Source: Rhodospirillaceae bacterium
GTDB lineage: Bacteria; Pseudomonadota; Alphaproteobacteria; Rhodospirillales; Casp-alpha2
Assembly: GCA_016845145.1 (NCBI GenBank)
Contig: JAERTE010000096.1
Span: 19,300-83,299, forward strand
Reading direction: 5' to 3'
Length of the DNA: 64,000 nt
The notes beneath the pieces are model-generated. The model made no database searches. It saw only the letters and a program-made list of their open reading frames with translations, and had not been told where the DNA came from. Below, piece after piece: positions 51,101 through 57,003 of the stretch (positions are counted from its first letter, which is position 1; each line of letters opens with the position of its first letter). The translations under genes and the position numbers were made by a program.

Positions 51101-54100
51101 ATCGACCCAGCGATCACATTACAGCCCGATGATGGCAGTGCCTTTGACCAAATGGTCTTCTCGGCACCGGGTACAGGTGATGATTACCTGATTAACTCGA
51201 TCAGTTTTGAAACGGCGGGAGTCGCGGAAGGGACCGAGTATCCGTTGGATATTACGTCCAATCTGGTTGATACCGACGGTTCCGAGACGCTTTCCATCAC
51301 CGTTGACGGATTGGCCGAAGGCGTGACGTTGTCAGCCGGTACGGTCAATGACGATGGTTCCGTGACCTTGACCCAGGCGCAATTGGAAGGGTTGACCATG
51401 ACCGTTCCGGACGAAGCGCCGGCTTTCGATATTGGTGTCAGTGCCACGACAACGGAAAACGACGGTGATACCGCAACTGTTACAGCGACTATCGCCGTTG
51501 ACGCACAAGACGGTACGGCCGATGCGCCGGATCTTGACGTTACCGCAGCACAAGGTGTCGAAGACACGGCTATTGCGCTGGATATCGACGCGGCGCTGAC
51601 CGATACGGACGGTTCAGAGACGTTGTCGATCACGGTTTCCGGTATTCCGACCGGTGCGGTACTGAGTGCCGGTACGCTCAACAACGATGGCTCCGTGACC
51701 TTGACGGTGGATCAGTTGGATGGCCTGACGGTTACGCCGCCGGACGATTCCAATGAAGACTTCGCCTTGACCGTGACGGCGACCTCAACGGAAAGCTCCA
51801 CGGGCGATACCTCGACAACCACCGCAACCCTTAATGTCGGTGTTGTCGGTGACGCAGATGCGCCGACGCTTGACGCATCGCTTGGCGCCGGCACGATCAT
51901 TGAGGTGCCAGGTGAGACGCCTGAGCCGACCACCGTGTTTGCAGCAAACTTCGGTCAGAGCGACGACGGCCAGGGCAACTTCGTCCAAGAGGTCGACGGC
52001 TGGACGACGACCTCCGAAGCCATCGAAGTTTGGCACGATGGAGACCAGGGCCAAGGCGGCGAGGGTGCCTATGTGGAACTGAACGATGATGCCATTGATC
52101 ACTACGACGACGCGGTCAATATCATGCGTGATTTCCCGACAGAGGAAGGCGCGACCTATACGTTGACCTTCGAATACTCGCCTAGGCCCGGCTATGACGC
52201 CGACGTCAACGCCTTTGAATTCCGCATTGATGGTGAGACCCTTGGGTCCTTGGCACCGGACGGGTCCGACAACTCGGACAACGTATGGCAGTCGCATACT
52301 GTGACGTTTGTCGGTACCGGCGAGCCCATGAACCTCGAGTTCGCGACCACCGGCGACGCCCAAGACTACGGTCGCGGCATCCGGCTCGACAACATCGGGT
52401 TGACCGAGACCTTGCCGGCAACGGAAGGTGAAACATTGGTCGAATATCCGTTGGATATCACGTCCAGTCTGACCGATACGGATGGTTCAGAGACGTTGTC
52501 GATCACCGTTAGCGGATTGCCCGATGGTACGGTGCTGTCGGCCGGTACGACCAATGATGACGGATCGGTTACTTTGACGCCCGCCGAGTTGAGCGGCTTG
52601 ACAGTGACCGCGCCGATTGACGCAGAGGATTTCGACCTCAGTGTCAGCGCTACGTCGACTGAGAACGATGGCGATACGGCTACGGTGAGCACTACGGTTG
52701 CAGTGGTGGCATTTGACGATGAAGCCGAGGCTCCCGACCTGACCGCGACTGATGCGTCAGGCCTGGAAGATATGGCTATTGCCCTGGATATCGATGCGGC
52801 ACTGACAGACACGGATGGTTCCGAGACTTTGTCGGTGAACATCTCAGGTATCCCGGACGGCGCGGTTCTTTCCGCTGGGACGCTCAATGACGACGGTTCG
52901 GTCACTTTGACGCCGGCAGAGCTGAGCGGCCTGACGATCACCCCGCCGGCCAACTCCAACGTGGACTTCGCGCTGAATATCGCCGCGACTTCGACCGAGG
53001 CGGCTACGGGCGATACGGCCACAACTTCGCTGACAATGAATGTCGACGTGACCGGCGTTGCCGATGCGGCGACTGCGAGCGCACAAGACGATGCCGGATC
53101 TGAAGATCAGTGGATTCAGTTGCACCTCGACAGCAGCGTCTCCCACGATACTGATGGTTCCGAGACGCTCTCGATCACCATTAGCGGCGTACCTGAAGGT
53201 GCGCAATTGAGCCCGGGCACCCATATGGGTGAGGGCGTGTGGTCGGCGACGGCGGATGAACTGCCTTCGGTCTGCATCCTGCCGCCGGATGACTTCTCCG
53301 GTGATATCCCGTTGACGCTGAACGTCACGACCACCGAAAACGATGGTGACAGCTACACGGTGAGCACGGACTTCACGGTTGCGGTCGAAGGTGTCGCCGA
53401 TACACCTGAGGTCGATATCCAAATCAGCGACGGTGTTGTGGTCAACGAAGACGATCTCGATGACTACGGCTTCAACAACGGTGCGGGAAACGCTGTTGCC
53501 GGTTCCGTCTATGCCATGAGCGTGGCGGCAGCTGTTACGGATAGTTCCGAGACGTTGTCTGTCACCTTGGGTGGGCTGCCTGACGGTGTCGAGCTCTCAG
53601 CCGGTACGGATAACGGCGACGGAACCTGGTCGCTGACGTCGGATGAACTTAGCGGACTCAATCTCTATGTGCCTGCTGATGTCAGCACCGATTTCTCGCT
53701 GTCGGTCACGGCCGTTTCCACCGAACCGGTGAGCGGCGATACGGCAACCTTGACCGAATCCGCGACGGTTGACGTGGTCGACATCCCGACCGATGAGGCT
53801 GTGTCGCTCACGGGTTCCGGCGGTTCCGATGAACTTGAAGGCGGCTCCGGTGACGACTATCTGCACGGCAAAGGCGGTGACGACGATATCGACGGTGGTG
53901 CCGGTGCCGATGAAATCAGAGGCGGCGGCGGCCAAGACTCCATCGACGGCGGCGACGGAGACGATTGGATCCACGCTGGTAGCGGCGACGATACAGTGTT
54001 CGGCGGTGACGGCGATGACTATATTTTCGGCGCCAATAACAATGACTGGATCGAAGGCGGCGACGGCGACGATACGCTGGTCGGCGGCAAGGGCGATGAT

Positions 54101-54430
54101 GTCCTGATTGGCGGCAAGGGTGATGATATCCTGACCGGCGGCGCGGGTAAGGACACCTTCATGTTCGACTCTGAGAGTGGCCACGACATCGTTACCGACA
54201 TCTTTGAGCAAGACACGTTGGTCTTCGAGGGGCAGGAATTCCACATGGATGACCTGGTCCTCAGCGAGAACGACGAGGGCAGCGTGGTCGTATCGTTCGA
54301 AGGTGTCGATGATGCCTCGGTAACGCTCGACGGTGTCAGCATGGATGACATCCAAGGTGATGGCGGTAGTTCCGGTTACTCGGTGACCGAGGATGACGGT
54401 CGGGTGACCATCACGATCGATACAGAGTAA
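39179..54430 (+). CDS. Giant FecR-headed RTX/cadherin-like type I secreted adhesin with LapG-type site
   Basis: A 5083-residue, strongly acidic protein; GAGG is 9 nt before the ATG. Order: N-terminal region (1-125); FecR-like domain (about 128-310, with GEVFAVRADGTRVELNVGD and ATIGIRGTQVGLD); acidic linker with di-alanine motifs A350-A352-G353 and T365-A-A-G368; a TEAP-rich stretch (about 395-425); an RTX calcium-binding block (about 490-890); about 26 Ig/cadherin-like repeats of 90-110 residues (about 1045-4870) built on a DTDGSETLSITISGIPDGA-type core; a second RTX block (about 4878-4998); and a C-terminal type I secretion signal (last ~85 residues, ending TITIDTE). Four non-repeat modules interrupt the repeats. 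There is no Sec signal. TAAG is the sequence LapG cuts in Pseudomonas LapA, so the N-terminus may act as an outer-membrane retention plug. No ABC/MFP/TolC exporter genes are in the window. Confidence 0.9.
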   Translation: MADLTPTPESGDELLSINAGDSESLSLPEGFDLTSAEFEASGDDLIVTAPDGSQVVVEDYYSQDNPPELTSPDSAQLSGEMIVQLAEGPAGGDISAGTDGATSAPGLPEGSLAANPTVISGTDGEPIGNVENMSGEVFAVRADGTRVELNVGDPVYQGDILESGPEGSIGVLLADETTFSMGEDGRMVLDEMIYDPSTQEGSVSMTALQGVFTFVSGQVAKTDPDAMTLDTPVATIGIRGTQVGLDISDGENMNVVLMEEADGFVGEVVVMNDAGAQVLNGANQSTGITGFQAAPTPITLVTDDDIITRFSATLRHIPKIHGNQNDFGLQNDAPEGEFLDQEIEDLDADAAAGELDGEDLENFETAAGEEEPESSDLINVAGEIGMFNILKGIIGGVPITEAPIIDVTEAPVTEAPITVTEEPQLVAPAGAQYISGPGGEPMLVPAEITNASFNVATGMVQGTVPGDFDLTDSDYADLSYNLTGSDGSNFIHTGSGDDIVDGTGGDDVIFGGTGNDTLSGGAGADTLAGGEGDDVVDGGEGDDLVLGGDIEEGTTVNVSDDGEVTLTVTTTDEDGETVTVTTAADDEVIGAGNDTLSGGEGADVVIGGAGEDVIDGGEGEDVLVAGIGDDVVTGGAGDDVAFGGAGNDFIEGGDGSDVLDGGAGDDIMVGGEFGEGATSVRVTDDGTVMVTDENGVETELGDDETVGANPAVPHDDVMDGGAGDDIVIGGLGHDVLQGGDGNDIVVGGAGDDTIEGGAGDDVAFGGTGDDVFVGGAGSDTIEGGEGTDTLTYADAEAGFNIVINMKDGQAYDAADSVGPWVDLDTFSGIEHVIGGAGDDTLIGSDGNDTLEGGAGDDYVEGGYGDDVLIGGAGNNVLVGGYGDDIARFDGALADYEIVPVDDGFAVINSATGERSVLQSIEQLDFTTGGITQNMSVVEMPAVEDQPFEMNLLDVIGQSDGSGNLALPDGTETISIDGYPAGTTLEIDGQTISANDDGTFELGSNQMSGIVVHLPEDYGEELIVNVQALNASGEPVGQALINLDLEAVADMAHIEAVDVAGGEDIPIGLNMDAALMDMDGSETLSITLSGVPFGAHVVDENGNLAEGQGFAVLTSTYTATDSAGNEISVPVSIEQDPNDGTFTMDSAELGLSPEQMSELVANMTLTPALHHDEDFTVTVEATVTDSNGDTETMFTTASGGDPVDHLNFDVEVYDRADAPVMEMQDAAGFEDSVINLDVSAMSVDPSETLSITVSGIPDGAKFFVEFAPAGGDPIMVQLPVDDSGSVSIPSGFVGANMAVQPPPDSNVDFDLTVTATAYEPDATEVGPDGELLYEYATTEGVLHVDVLGVADAIPLEVSSPGGDEDTAIPLDIFTELSDTDGSESISITIEGVPTGATLSNGTDNGDGTWTLTTDQLDGLTITPPENFEGQIDLDVTSTTTDVEADGEPVHGDETADMATFSISKSVTIEVDSRADAPTLTVTDTTGYEDEPIVLDITSALTDTDGSETLSITISDIPDGAVLSAGTVNPDGSVTLLADQLDGLTITPPHDSNVDFSLTVTAESLDIASGEIAPTEASLDVTVLGVADDITLDASGTDGNAGFEIPLDISTGITDTDGSETVSITIDGAPAGTVFSAGQPNDDGSWTFTEAELSGLTVTPPAGYDGELTLDVVATTTDVEPTGEGDHTDSNSVSGTITFEVDGESEPPTLDLSDSMGLEDTPIDLDVQAALTDTDGSEVLSVTVSGVPDGALLSAGEDLGDGSWLLTPDQLAGLQVTPPADSNEDFTLTVTATASTIAGPGSEEIVDTADTVGYIDVDVVGVADTPNLATETATGDEDTEIPLNIDSSLMDVDQSETLSITITGVPDGASLNTGVHDTEAGTWTLTPDQLAGLTITPPLGSTEDFELTVTATTTENDAGTAFDADGNDVGITSIEMPLQVNVLDVADQPTLVLRDNIGYEDFEIPVPVHAALTDDSEVLSVTISGVPEGATLSAGTYDAQTDSWSIDPSDLEGLTVTPPADSNEDFTLTVTATSTSEDGDVAETTGTVDIDVIGVADRPDLETQDAAGEDGVPIALDITSGLTDTDGSETLSIDISNVPDGAVMAAGGVELTPNADGVYTLTPDQLSSVTVTAPPDSDGDFTLHVVARATEDDGDVAINSGVINVTVDIDTAEPPVLVLNDVQGVEDNNIPLDITAAIASDDDVLSLTISGVPEGASLSAGTDNGDGSWTLTPDQLDGLSVAPPEDSNLNFDLTVTATAVDGDDTATSTGTFTVDVLGDADAPTLQTSDASGDEGQAIALDISSGLTDTDGSESLSINISGLPQGATLNAGTINPDGSVTLSPDELAGLELTPPAGFDDDFSLTVTATATDVEPDGEAPHTDTAAVVGTIDVDMSANAEPPVLVLNDVTGDEDSAIPLDINAAVTDADDVLSITISGIPDGAVVSAGTVNQDGSVTLTPDQLDGLTITPPADSNVDFDLTVTATAQDGDDIAETTGTLSVDVLGVADDPTLATQDVAGTEDTSIPLTITTGLTDTDGSESLSITISGLPEGASLNAGVVNDDGSVTLTPDQLAGLTLTPPADSDVDFALTVTATSTDVEPVGEGPHTDTASVVGTINVDLSPDADAPTLDLTAAVGLEDNAIPLDIGAALTDTDGSETLSITISDIPEGVVLSAGTVNQDGSVTLTPEQLTGLTATPPLHSDEDFSLTVTAMSQDGDDTAATSGTLDVTVGAVADAPTVSAADGDGDVGQTIPLDISSALVDTDGSEALSITISEVPDGAVINGGEQVDDGTWLLDAGDLANLTITLPAGASDDFDLSVSATATEADGGDQASTAVTTSINVDPNAVDDTGEVNAGQTVDGNVLTNDTGTIEGANSVTDVTFGNTTKSFDNPDDVMSDDNGDYLMIEGDHGSLKMYGDGTYEYAADDGGAGGSGEAGLEGTGTPAEVEAAWEGVETFAFDFGTPILNGDGQFDPSLADDTVTFTSRGLGVAGTQNGMPAGDQINHDETTGESEALGINLGSEASSASVQLSNMYLTEDGGEQGTWQAFDADGNLVGSGPIDATTVDYDGSNNVGTLNIDLPGEEAFQYVVFTATDTANDSNPNDSSDFFVRSVEFETDGPNVGDDAFTYTMSDADGDTAQANLTLTVENGDVTAEEPVLMVDDATGYEDTGIDLDIAAALTDTDGSETLSITVSDIPDGAVLSAGIVNDDGSVTLTPDQLDGLSITPPADSNVDFDLTIAATSVESASGDTSTVTANLPVDVVGVADAPPLEVELGEGTPVGGDMPDFPPFDHAVSNIVLYVADENGDISKVKIDDFSGGEDAVHDVNDLDLAGFVADNYPGSELVAMTVKAGDNHPDGYGPGEGELLIVASGTTEGDLPVADHADVTFTYNDVSDALAGGEGNIVGTEYPLDISTNLVDTDGSETLSIQVSGLPDGVTLSAGTQNDDGSWSVPEGDLSGLTMFVPADEESAFDVTVTSTTTEDDGDTASVSAGVTVQAGDVTAEAPELEVEAAQGDEDTAIALDIASALTDTDGSESLSITISDIPDGAVLSAGTLNDDGSVTLTPDQLDGLTVTPAADSNVDFDLTVTATSTESASGDTATTSATLSVDVVGVADTPGATAQDDSGAEDQWIQLNLDSQMSQDTDGSETLSITISGVPEGAILNPATEVGNGVWTATADELPSVCILPPADFSGDIPLTLSVTTTEDDGDSATVTEGFTVSVEAVADTPDLELNNAQGLEDNAVALDLSAALTDTDGSESLSITVSDIPEGVTLSAGVLNDDGSVTLTSDELDGLSLTAPEHSNVDFALTVTATATDGDDTATTTGTVQVDMVGVADAPTLDASLGDGTPVGGEGEDVTIDSNNVTSAENGFTVTARSIDDNGEWNEPTADDISLRSSYPQGFGVSGSASGADSELGYDSEHEISEQMIVSFDDEVSSADVAFAWKHGGEDATIEFYRDGVKVGETTVVGGSDGIDPAITLQPDDGSAFDQMVFSAPGTGDDYLINSISFETAGVAEGTEYPLDITSNLVDTDGSETLSITVDGLAEGVTLSAGTVNDDGSVTLTQAQLEGLTMTVPDEAPAFDIGVSATTTENDGDTATVTATIAVDAQDGTADAPDLDVTAAQGVEDTAIALDIDAALTDTDGSETLSITVSGIPTGAVLSAGTLNNDGSVTLTVDQLDGLTVTPPDDSNEDFALTVTATSTESSTGDTSTTTATLNVGVVGDADAPTLDASLGAGTIIEVPGETPEPTTVFAANFGQSDDGQGNFVQEVDGWTTTSEAIEVWHDGDQGQGGEGAYVELNDDAIDHYDDAVNIMRDFPTEEGATYTLTFEYSPRPGYDADVNAFEFRIDGETLGSLAPDGSDNSDNVWQSHTVTFVGTGEPMNLEFATTGDAQDYGRGIRLDNIGLTETLPATEGETLVEYPLDITSSLTDTDGSETLSITVSGLPDGTVLSAGTTNDDGSVTLTPAELSGLTVTAPIDAEDFDLSVSATSTENDGDTATVSTTVAVVAFDDEAEAPDLTATDASGLEDMAIALDIDAALTDTDGSETLSVNISGIPDGAVLSAGTLNDDGSVTLTPAELSGLTITPPANSNVDFALNIAATSTEAATGDTATTSLTMNVDVTGVADAATASAQDDAGSEDQWIQLHLDSSVSHDTDGSETLSITISGVPEGAQLSPGTHMGEGVWSATADELPSVCILPPDDFSGDIPLTLNVTTTENDGDSYTVSTDFTVAVEGVADTPEVDIQISDGVVVNEDDLDDYGFNNGAGNAVAGSVYAMSVAAAVTDSSETLSVTLGGLPDGVELSAGTDNGDGTWSLTSDELSGLNLYVPADVSTDFSLSVTAVSTEPVSGDTATLTESATVDVVDIPTDEAVSLTGSGGSDELEGGSGDDYLHGKGGDDDIDGGAGADEIRGGGGQDSIDGGDGDDWIHAGSGDDTVFGGDGDDYIFGANNNDWIEGGDGDDTLVGGKGDDVLIGGKGDDILTGGAGKDTFMFDSESGHDIVTDIFEQDTLVFEGQEFHMDDLVLSENDEGSVVVSFEGVDDASVTLDGVSMDDIQGDGGSSGYSVTEDDGRVTITIDTE
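40229..40282 (+). other. Predicted LapG processing region (di-alanine motifs) in the adhesin
   Basis: Codons 351-368 include AAG (A351-A352-G353) and TAAG (T365-G368, bases 40271-40282). LapG of Pseudomonas cuts LapA within TAAG. The motif lies in an acidic, presumably unfolded linker just after the FecR-like domain, the position expected for a cleavable retention module. Confidence 0.6.
40650..41840 (+). repeat. N-terminal RTX nonapeptide block
   Basis: Codons about 490-890 are rich in GGxGxDxxx nonapeptides (GGAGDDVAFGGAGNDFIEGG-like). They are interrupted by two short beta-rich inserts of about 40 residues (TVNVSDDGEVTLTVTTTDED and a second copy, TSVRVTDDGTVMVTDENG). Each motif pair binds Ca2+ outside the cell. 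RTX blocks are usually C-terminal, so an N-proximal one is notable. Confidence 0.85.
42320..53790 (+). repeat. About 26 Ig/cadherin-like ~300-bp repeats
   Basis: The repeats share a core of D-T-D-G-S-E-x-L-S-I-T-I-S, then P-x-G-A-x-L-S-A-G, a G-S-x-T-L-T-P-D-Q-L-x-G-L turn and a P-P-A-D-S-N-x-D-F strand. They are interrupted at about codons 2843-3130, 3270-3405, 3840-4015 and 4235-4415 by unlike modules. DNA identity between copies is moderate, with many silent changes. The codon bias in these repeats creates long antisense open frames that are not genes. Confidence 0.85.
53810..54175 (+). repeat. C-terminal RTX nonapeptide block
   Basis: Codons about 4878-4998 carry roughly twelve GGxGxDxxx units (GGSGDDYLHGKGGDDDIDGG and onward), followed by the usual KDTFMFDSESGHDIVTDIFE cap and the secretion tail. 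This is the canonical RTX/T1SS C-terminus that nucleates folding on Ca2+ outside the cell. Confidence 0.9.
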
Positions 54431-54466
54431 AGCCGTTCAAACGAGCCTGATCATGAACGGTCCAGG

Positions 54467-54500
54467 CGGCGGCGTTTCGAAAGAGGCGCCGCCGTCTTTT
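54467..54500. terminator. Bidirectional terminator between adhesin and HD-GYP-like gene
   Basis: Arms GGCGGCG (54468-54474) and CGCCGCC (54487-54493), extended by a C-G pair, enclose a 12-nt loop and are followed by GTCTTTT. It lies 37 nt past the adhesin stop and just before the convergent gene's stop, so it probably serves both strands. Confidence 0.7.
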
Positions 54501-56781
54501 ACTCCGCGGCTTCTGCCGTCGGCGCATCGCGGAAATGTGCCCATCGATGCATGCCGTCGCGGTTTTCCAAGAAATTGACCAATGCGGACACGGGCCTGCG
54601 ATCGTAACGAGTGTCGGTATCTTCCGTCAGGATATCTGCAGCCTTACGGAACGGCATGGCGCCACGATAGGCACGGGCACTGATCATACCAACAAAAGCG
54701 TTGGCAACCGACAGGATGCGAGCCGTGACGAGGATTTCCTCACCCTTAAGACCCAAGGGTCCGTTACCGTCCCAGGTTTCGCCCAATTGTCTAATCGATT
54801 CCACCACCGGTCCGTCGAAGGTGACGCCCTCAAGCAAATCCACGGTGGTCAGATAAGCATTGGCCAGCATGGAGCGTTCTTCGGCAGTCAGGTCATTGGA
54901 TTTCACCAGTATTTCCGGCGGGATGAATATCTTGCCTAGATTCATCAACTTGCCGGCGGTTTCTACGGTCTTGACCTCGACCTCGGTCAGTTCCATTTCC
55001 TGGGCCATGGCACGCGACACTTCGGCGACCCGCGTGGAGTGATTGGCGGAGAACGGATCACGGCGATCGACGACAGTCACCAAAGTATCGATCAATTCGT
55101 TCATCATGCGCTCGCCGCGGCGTTTCTCGGCGGTGAGTTCCGTCACATCGCTGAGGATCATTAAGGCGGCGGGTGGGAAATCGCGGTCACCACGAAGTGG
55201 TACGTGATGCGAGCGGATAACCTGGAAACGCTCCTCGCCTTCGGCTTCATCATCTTCGGGATCGCCGAATGAAAGTGTGTGGGTTTCATTCTGGAAATTG
55301 TTGATGACTGATTTGTTGATCTCGGCAAAAGCTTGCGAGCGAATCGGTCCCCATACACTGGCCATGGTCTTGCCCATCATGTCCGGCGGCTCGATCCCGG
55401 TACCTTCAGCGGCTGGTTCATTGGCGAACGTGAAATGCGTGGCTTCGTCTACGGCAACGATAATGTTGGGCTGGTTGTTGGTCACAACCTGCATGAACTT
55501 GCCCATGTTGGTGAAGCGCTCAAGCGCCACTTGGGCTTCATGCAAAGCCTGCGTGGCGCGCACGGAGGCACCTTTCTTCCATACAAACAGCACAGCCAAC
55601 GTGACAATGACAATTACTGAAATGAAGACGATCAGGATGACGCGAAGGCGTGTGTCGGTGGCGGCTAACGCTTCATCGCGACCGATTTTTCTGATCAATA
55701 CCCAAGGCAAGTCGGCGATGGGCCGTGATGCGGCCAGAGCATTGACGCCGGTATAGTCTTTCAACAATCCGAACGAACCGGGTTTGGCTAGGGCTTTGGC
55801 GGCTGCGAGTTCAGGCGTATCGGTGGAAAGGGAGCGTTTCATGGCCGGCGTGCCGTCAGCCAGCGGCGTCAGGTATTGAATGGTGGCGCCCGCCGCACGG
55901 ACAATATAAGTCTCCGCGGATTTGGCGATTTCACCGGGTTGTTTCAGGCGGTCCCAAAGGTCTTTGCCGATAACCCGCATACCGACGACGGCACCAATGC
56001 CTTTGGCGCCAGCGGCAGAGTCCTCCTGGATGCCGTAAATTGGCAACACGAAACCCATGGTGGGGTCACCCCCGGCACCGATATACAGATCGATAATTGC
56101 GGGTTCGCCATCCAAGGCTTTGGCCACAGCGGCGCGGATTTTACCGGTCATGGGCGGCATATCAGGGGTTGAGACAATGGCCTGGCCATCTTTGTTGACC
56201 AATCCAAGACCGGCAACGCCGGCGCGCTCTACATTCGCGGCAATTTCTCCGACTGGTGCTGGCGCTTTGAAACCGGTGCGTTCGGCGGTTGCGACTAACA
56301 AATTCCGCAAATACGAAGCCGATGCACCACTGCTGACTTCTCCCTCGCCTTCATCTTCATCGGAAGCCGGCAGGTCATCGTTTGATGGCAAATCATCCGA
56401 GGCTTCCGCGTTATCGGTGGTTGGCTCGTCGGGCTCGGCGTCAGGTTCCTCGCCGCCACCTTCCGTCAATGTCGACAGGTATACCTGCAAGGAAGCATTC
56501 TGTGACAATTCACGCACGTGGGCGAAATTTTGCTCAATCCATTCGTTGACGGCGGCGGCGCGGCTATCGGCGACAATGCCGAGCCGGATTTGCCATTGCT
56601 GCACCTCGCGCTGACGTTCGGATTCGACAAACGAAACGGCGCCGAACACCGCAACGGCAATGACCGCCAGCATGGCGGCACCGCCCAGCAGCGCGGTTTT
56701 GTTCATCCGCGCCAAGAAATTGCCACCCTCAGAGGCTGCGTTATCGTTTTCGGCCTCACTGGCTGCCGTTTCTTCGCTCAT
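54499..56781 (-). CDS. Membrane PAS / degenerate HD-GYP protein with periplasmic sensor
   Basis: A 760-residue protein with TM helices at about 29-51 and 380-401 enclosing a ~330-residue periplasmic region. That region has a very acidic stretch (about 108-150) and a Cache-like part (about 155-370). In the cytoplasm it has a PAS domain (about 420-550) and an HD-GYP domain (about 560-740). Of the HD-GYP ligands only the first His (NHSTRVAE, H581) remains. The HD pair is Met613-Asn614 (KLMNLGKIFIP), HHE is LGE (666-668), the later VAD is VAN (N694), and DGxGYP is DGNGP with the Tyr missing. It cannot be an ordinary c-di-GMP phosphodiesterase, but may bind the nucleotide or a protein. It sits between the adhesin and its putative protease, the position of a LapD-like regulator. 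This role is inference. Confidence 0.85.
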   Translation of the reverse strand: MSEETAASEAENDNAASEGGNFLARMNKTALLGGAAMLAVIAVAVFGAVSFVESERQREVQQWQIRLGIVADSRAAAVNEWIEQNFAHVRELSQNASLQVYLSTLTEGGGEEPDAEPDEPTTDNAEASDDLPSNDDLPASDEDEGEGEVSSGASASYLRNLLVATAERTGFKAPAPVGEIAANVERAGVAGLGLVNKDGQAIVSTPDMPPMTGKIRAAVAKALDGEPAIIDLYIGAGGDPTMGFVLPIYGIQEDSAAGAKGIGAVVGMRVIGKDLWDRLKQPGEIAKSAETYIVRAAGATIQYLTPLADGTPAMKRSLSTDTPELAAAKALAKPGSFGLLKDYTGVNALAASRPIADLPWVLIRKIGRDEALAATDTRLRVILIVFISVIVIVTLAVLFVWKKGASVRATQALHEAQVALERFTNMGKFMQVVTNNQPNIIVAVDEATHFTFANEPAAEGTGIEPPDMMGKTMASVWGPIRSQAFAEINKSVINNFQNETHTLSFGDPEDDEAEGEERFQVIRSHHVPLRGDRDFPPAALMILSDVTELTAEKRRGERMMNELIDTLVTVVDRRDPFSANHSTRVAEVSRAMAQEMELTEVEVKTVETAGKLMNLGKIFIPPEILVKSNDLTAEERSMLANAYLTTVDLLEGVTFDGPVVESIRQLGETWDGNGPLGLKGEEILVTARILSVANAFVGMISARAYRGAMPFRKAADILTEDTDTRYDRRPVSALVNFLENRDGMHRWAHFRDAPTAEAAE

Positions 56782-57003
56782 GATTCCCTCAACTTCGGCC
56801 TGTCGCCATTAAACCACGTTGCCTTCTTGTAAATGCATAAGCTTTTCTAAAATCTTAAGTTCTTGGCATTATCACACAATAAAGAATATTTCCTGGGTAC
56901 CGGTTCACGCCCGTCACACGCGGAATTTATGGGCGCAAGTTGATGGAAACCAGTATACTTGGAGATGTTACAGATTGGCAGTGCAATACAACGACATGAG
57001 GAA

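Noticed and set aside
40532..53022. Very long antisense open frames (up to 682 codons) opposite the adhesin
   Set aside because: They repeat with the same period as the adhesin repeats and arise from its codon bias (few TTA/CTA/TCA codons). They have no ribosome-binding sites, and their products look like reversed repeats, not proteins.
42320..53790. CRISPR array or tandem satellite
   Set aside because: The ~300-bp periodicity is translated in one frame into Ig-like repeats and lacks short identical repeats with spacers.
54499..56781. Pseudogene or sequencing error in the HD-GYP domain
   Set aside because: The frame is open throughout, several separate motif changes occur with spacing kept, and the domain end is intact, so it reads as a genuine degenerate domain.
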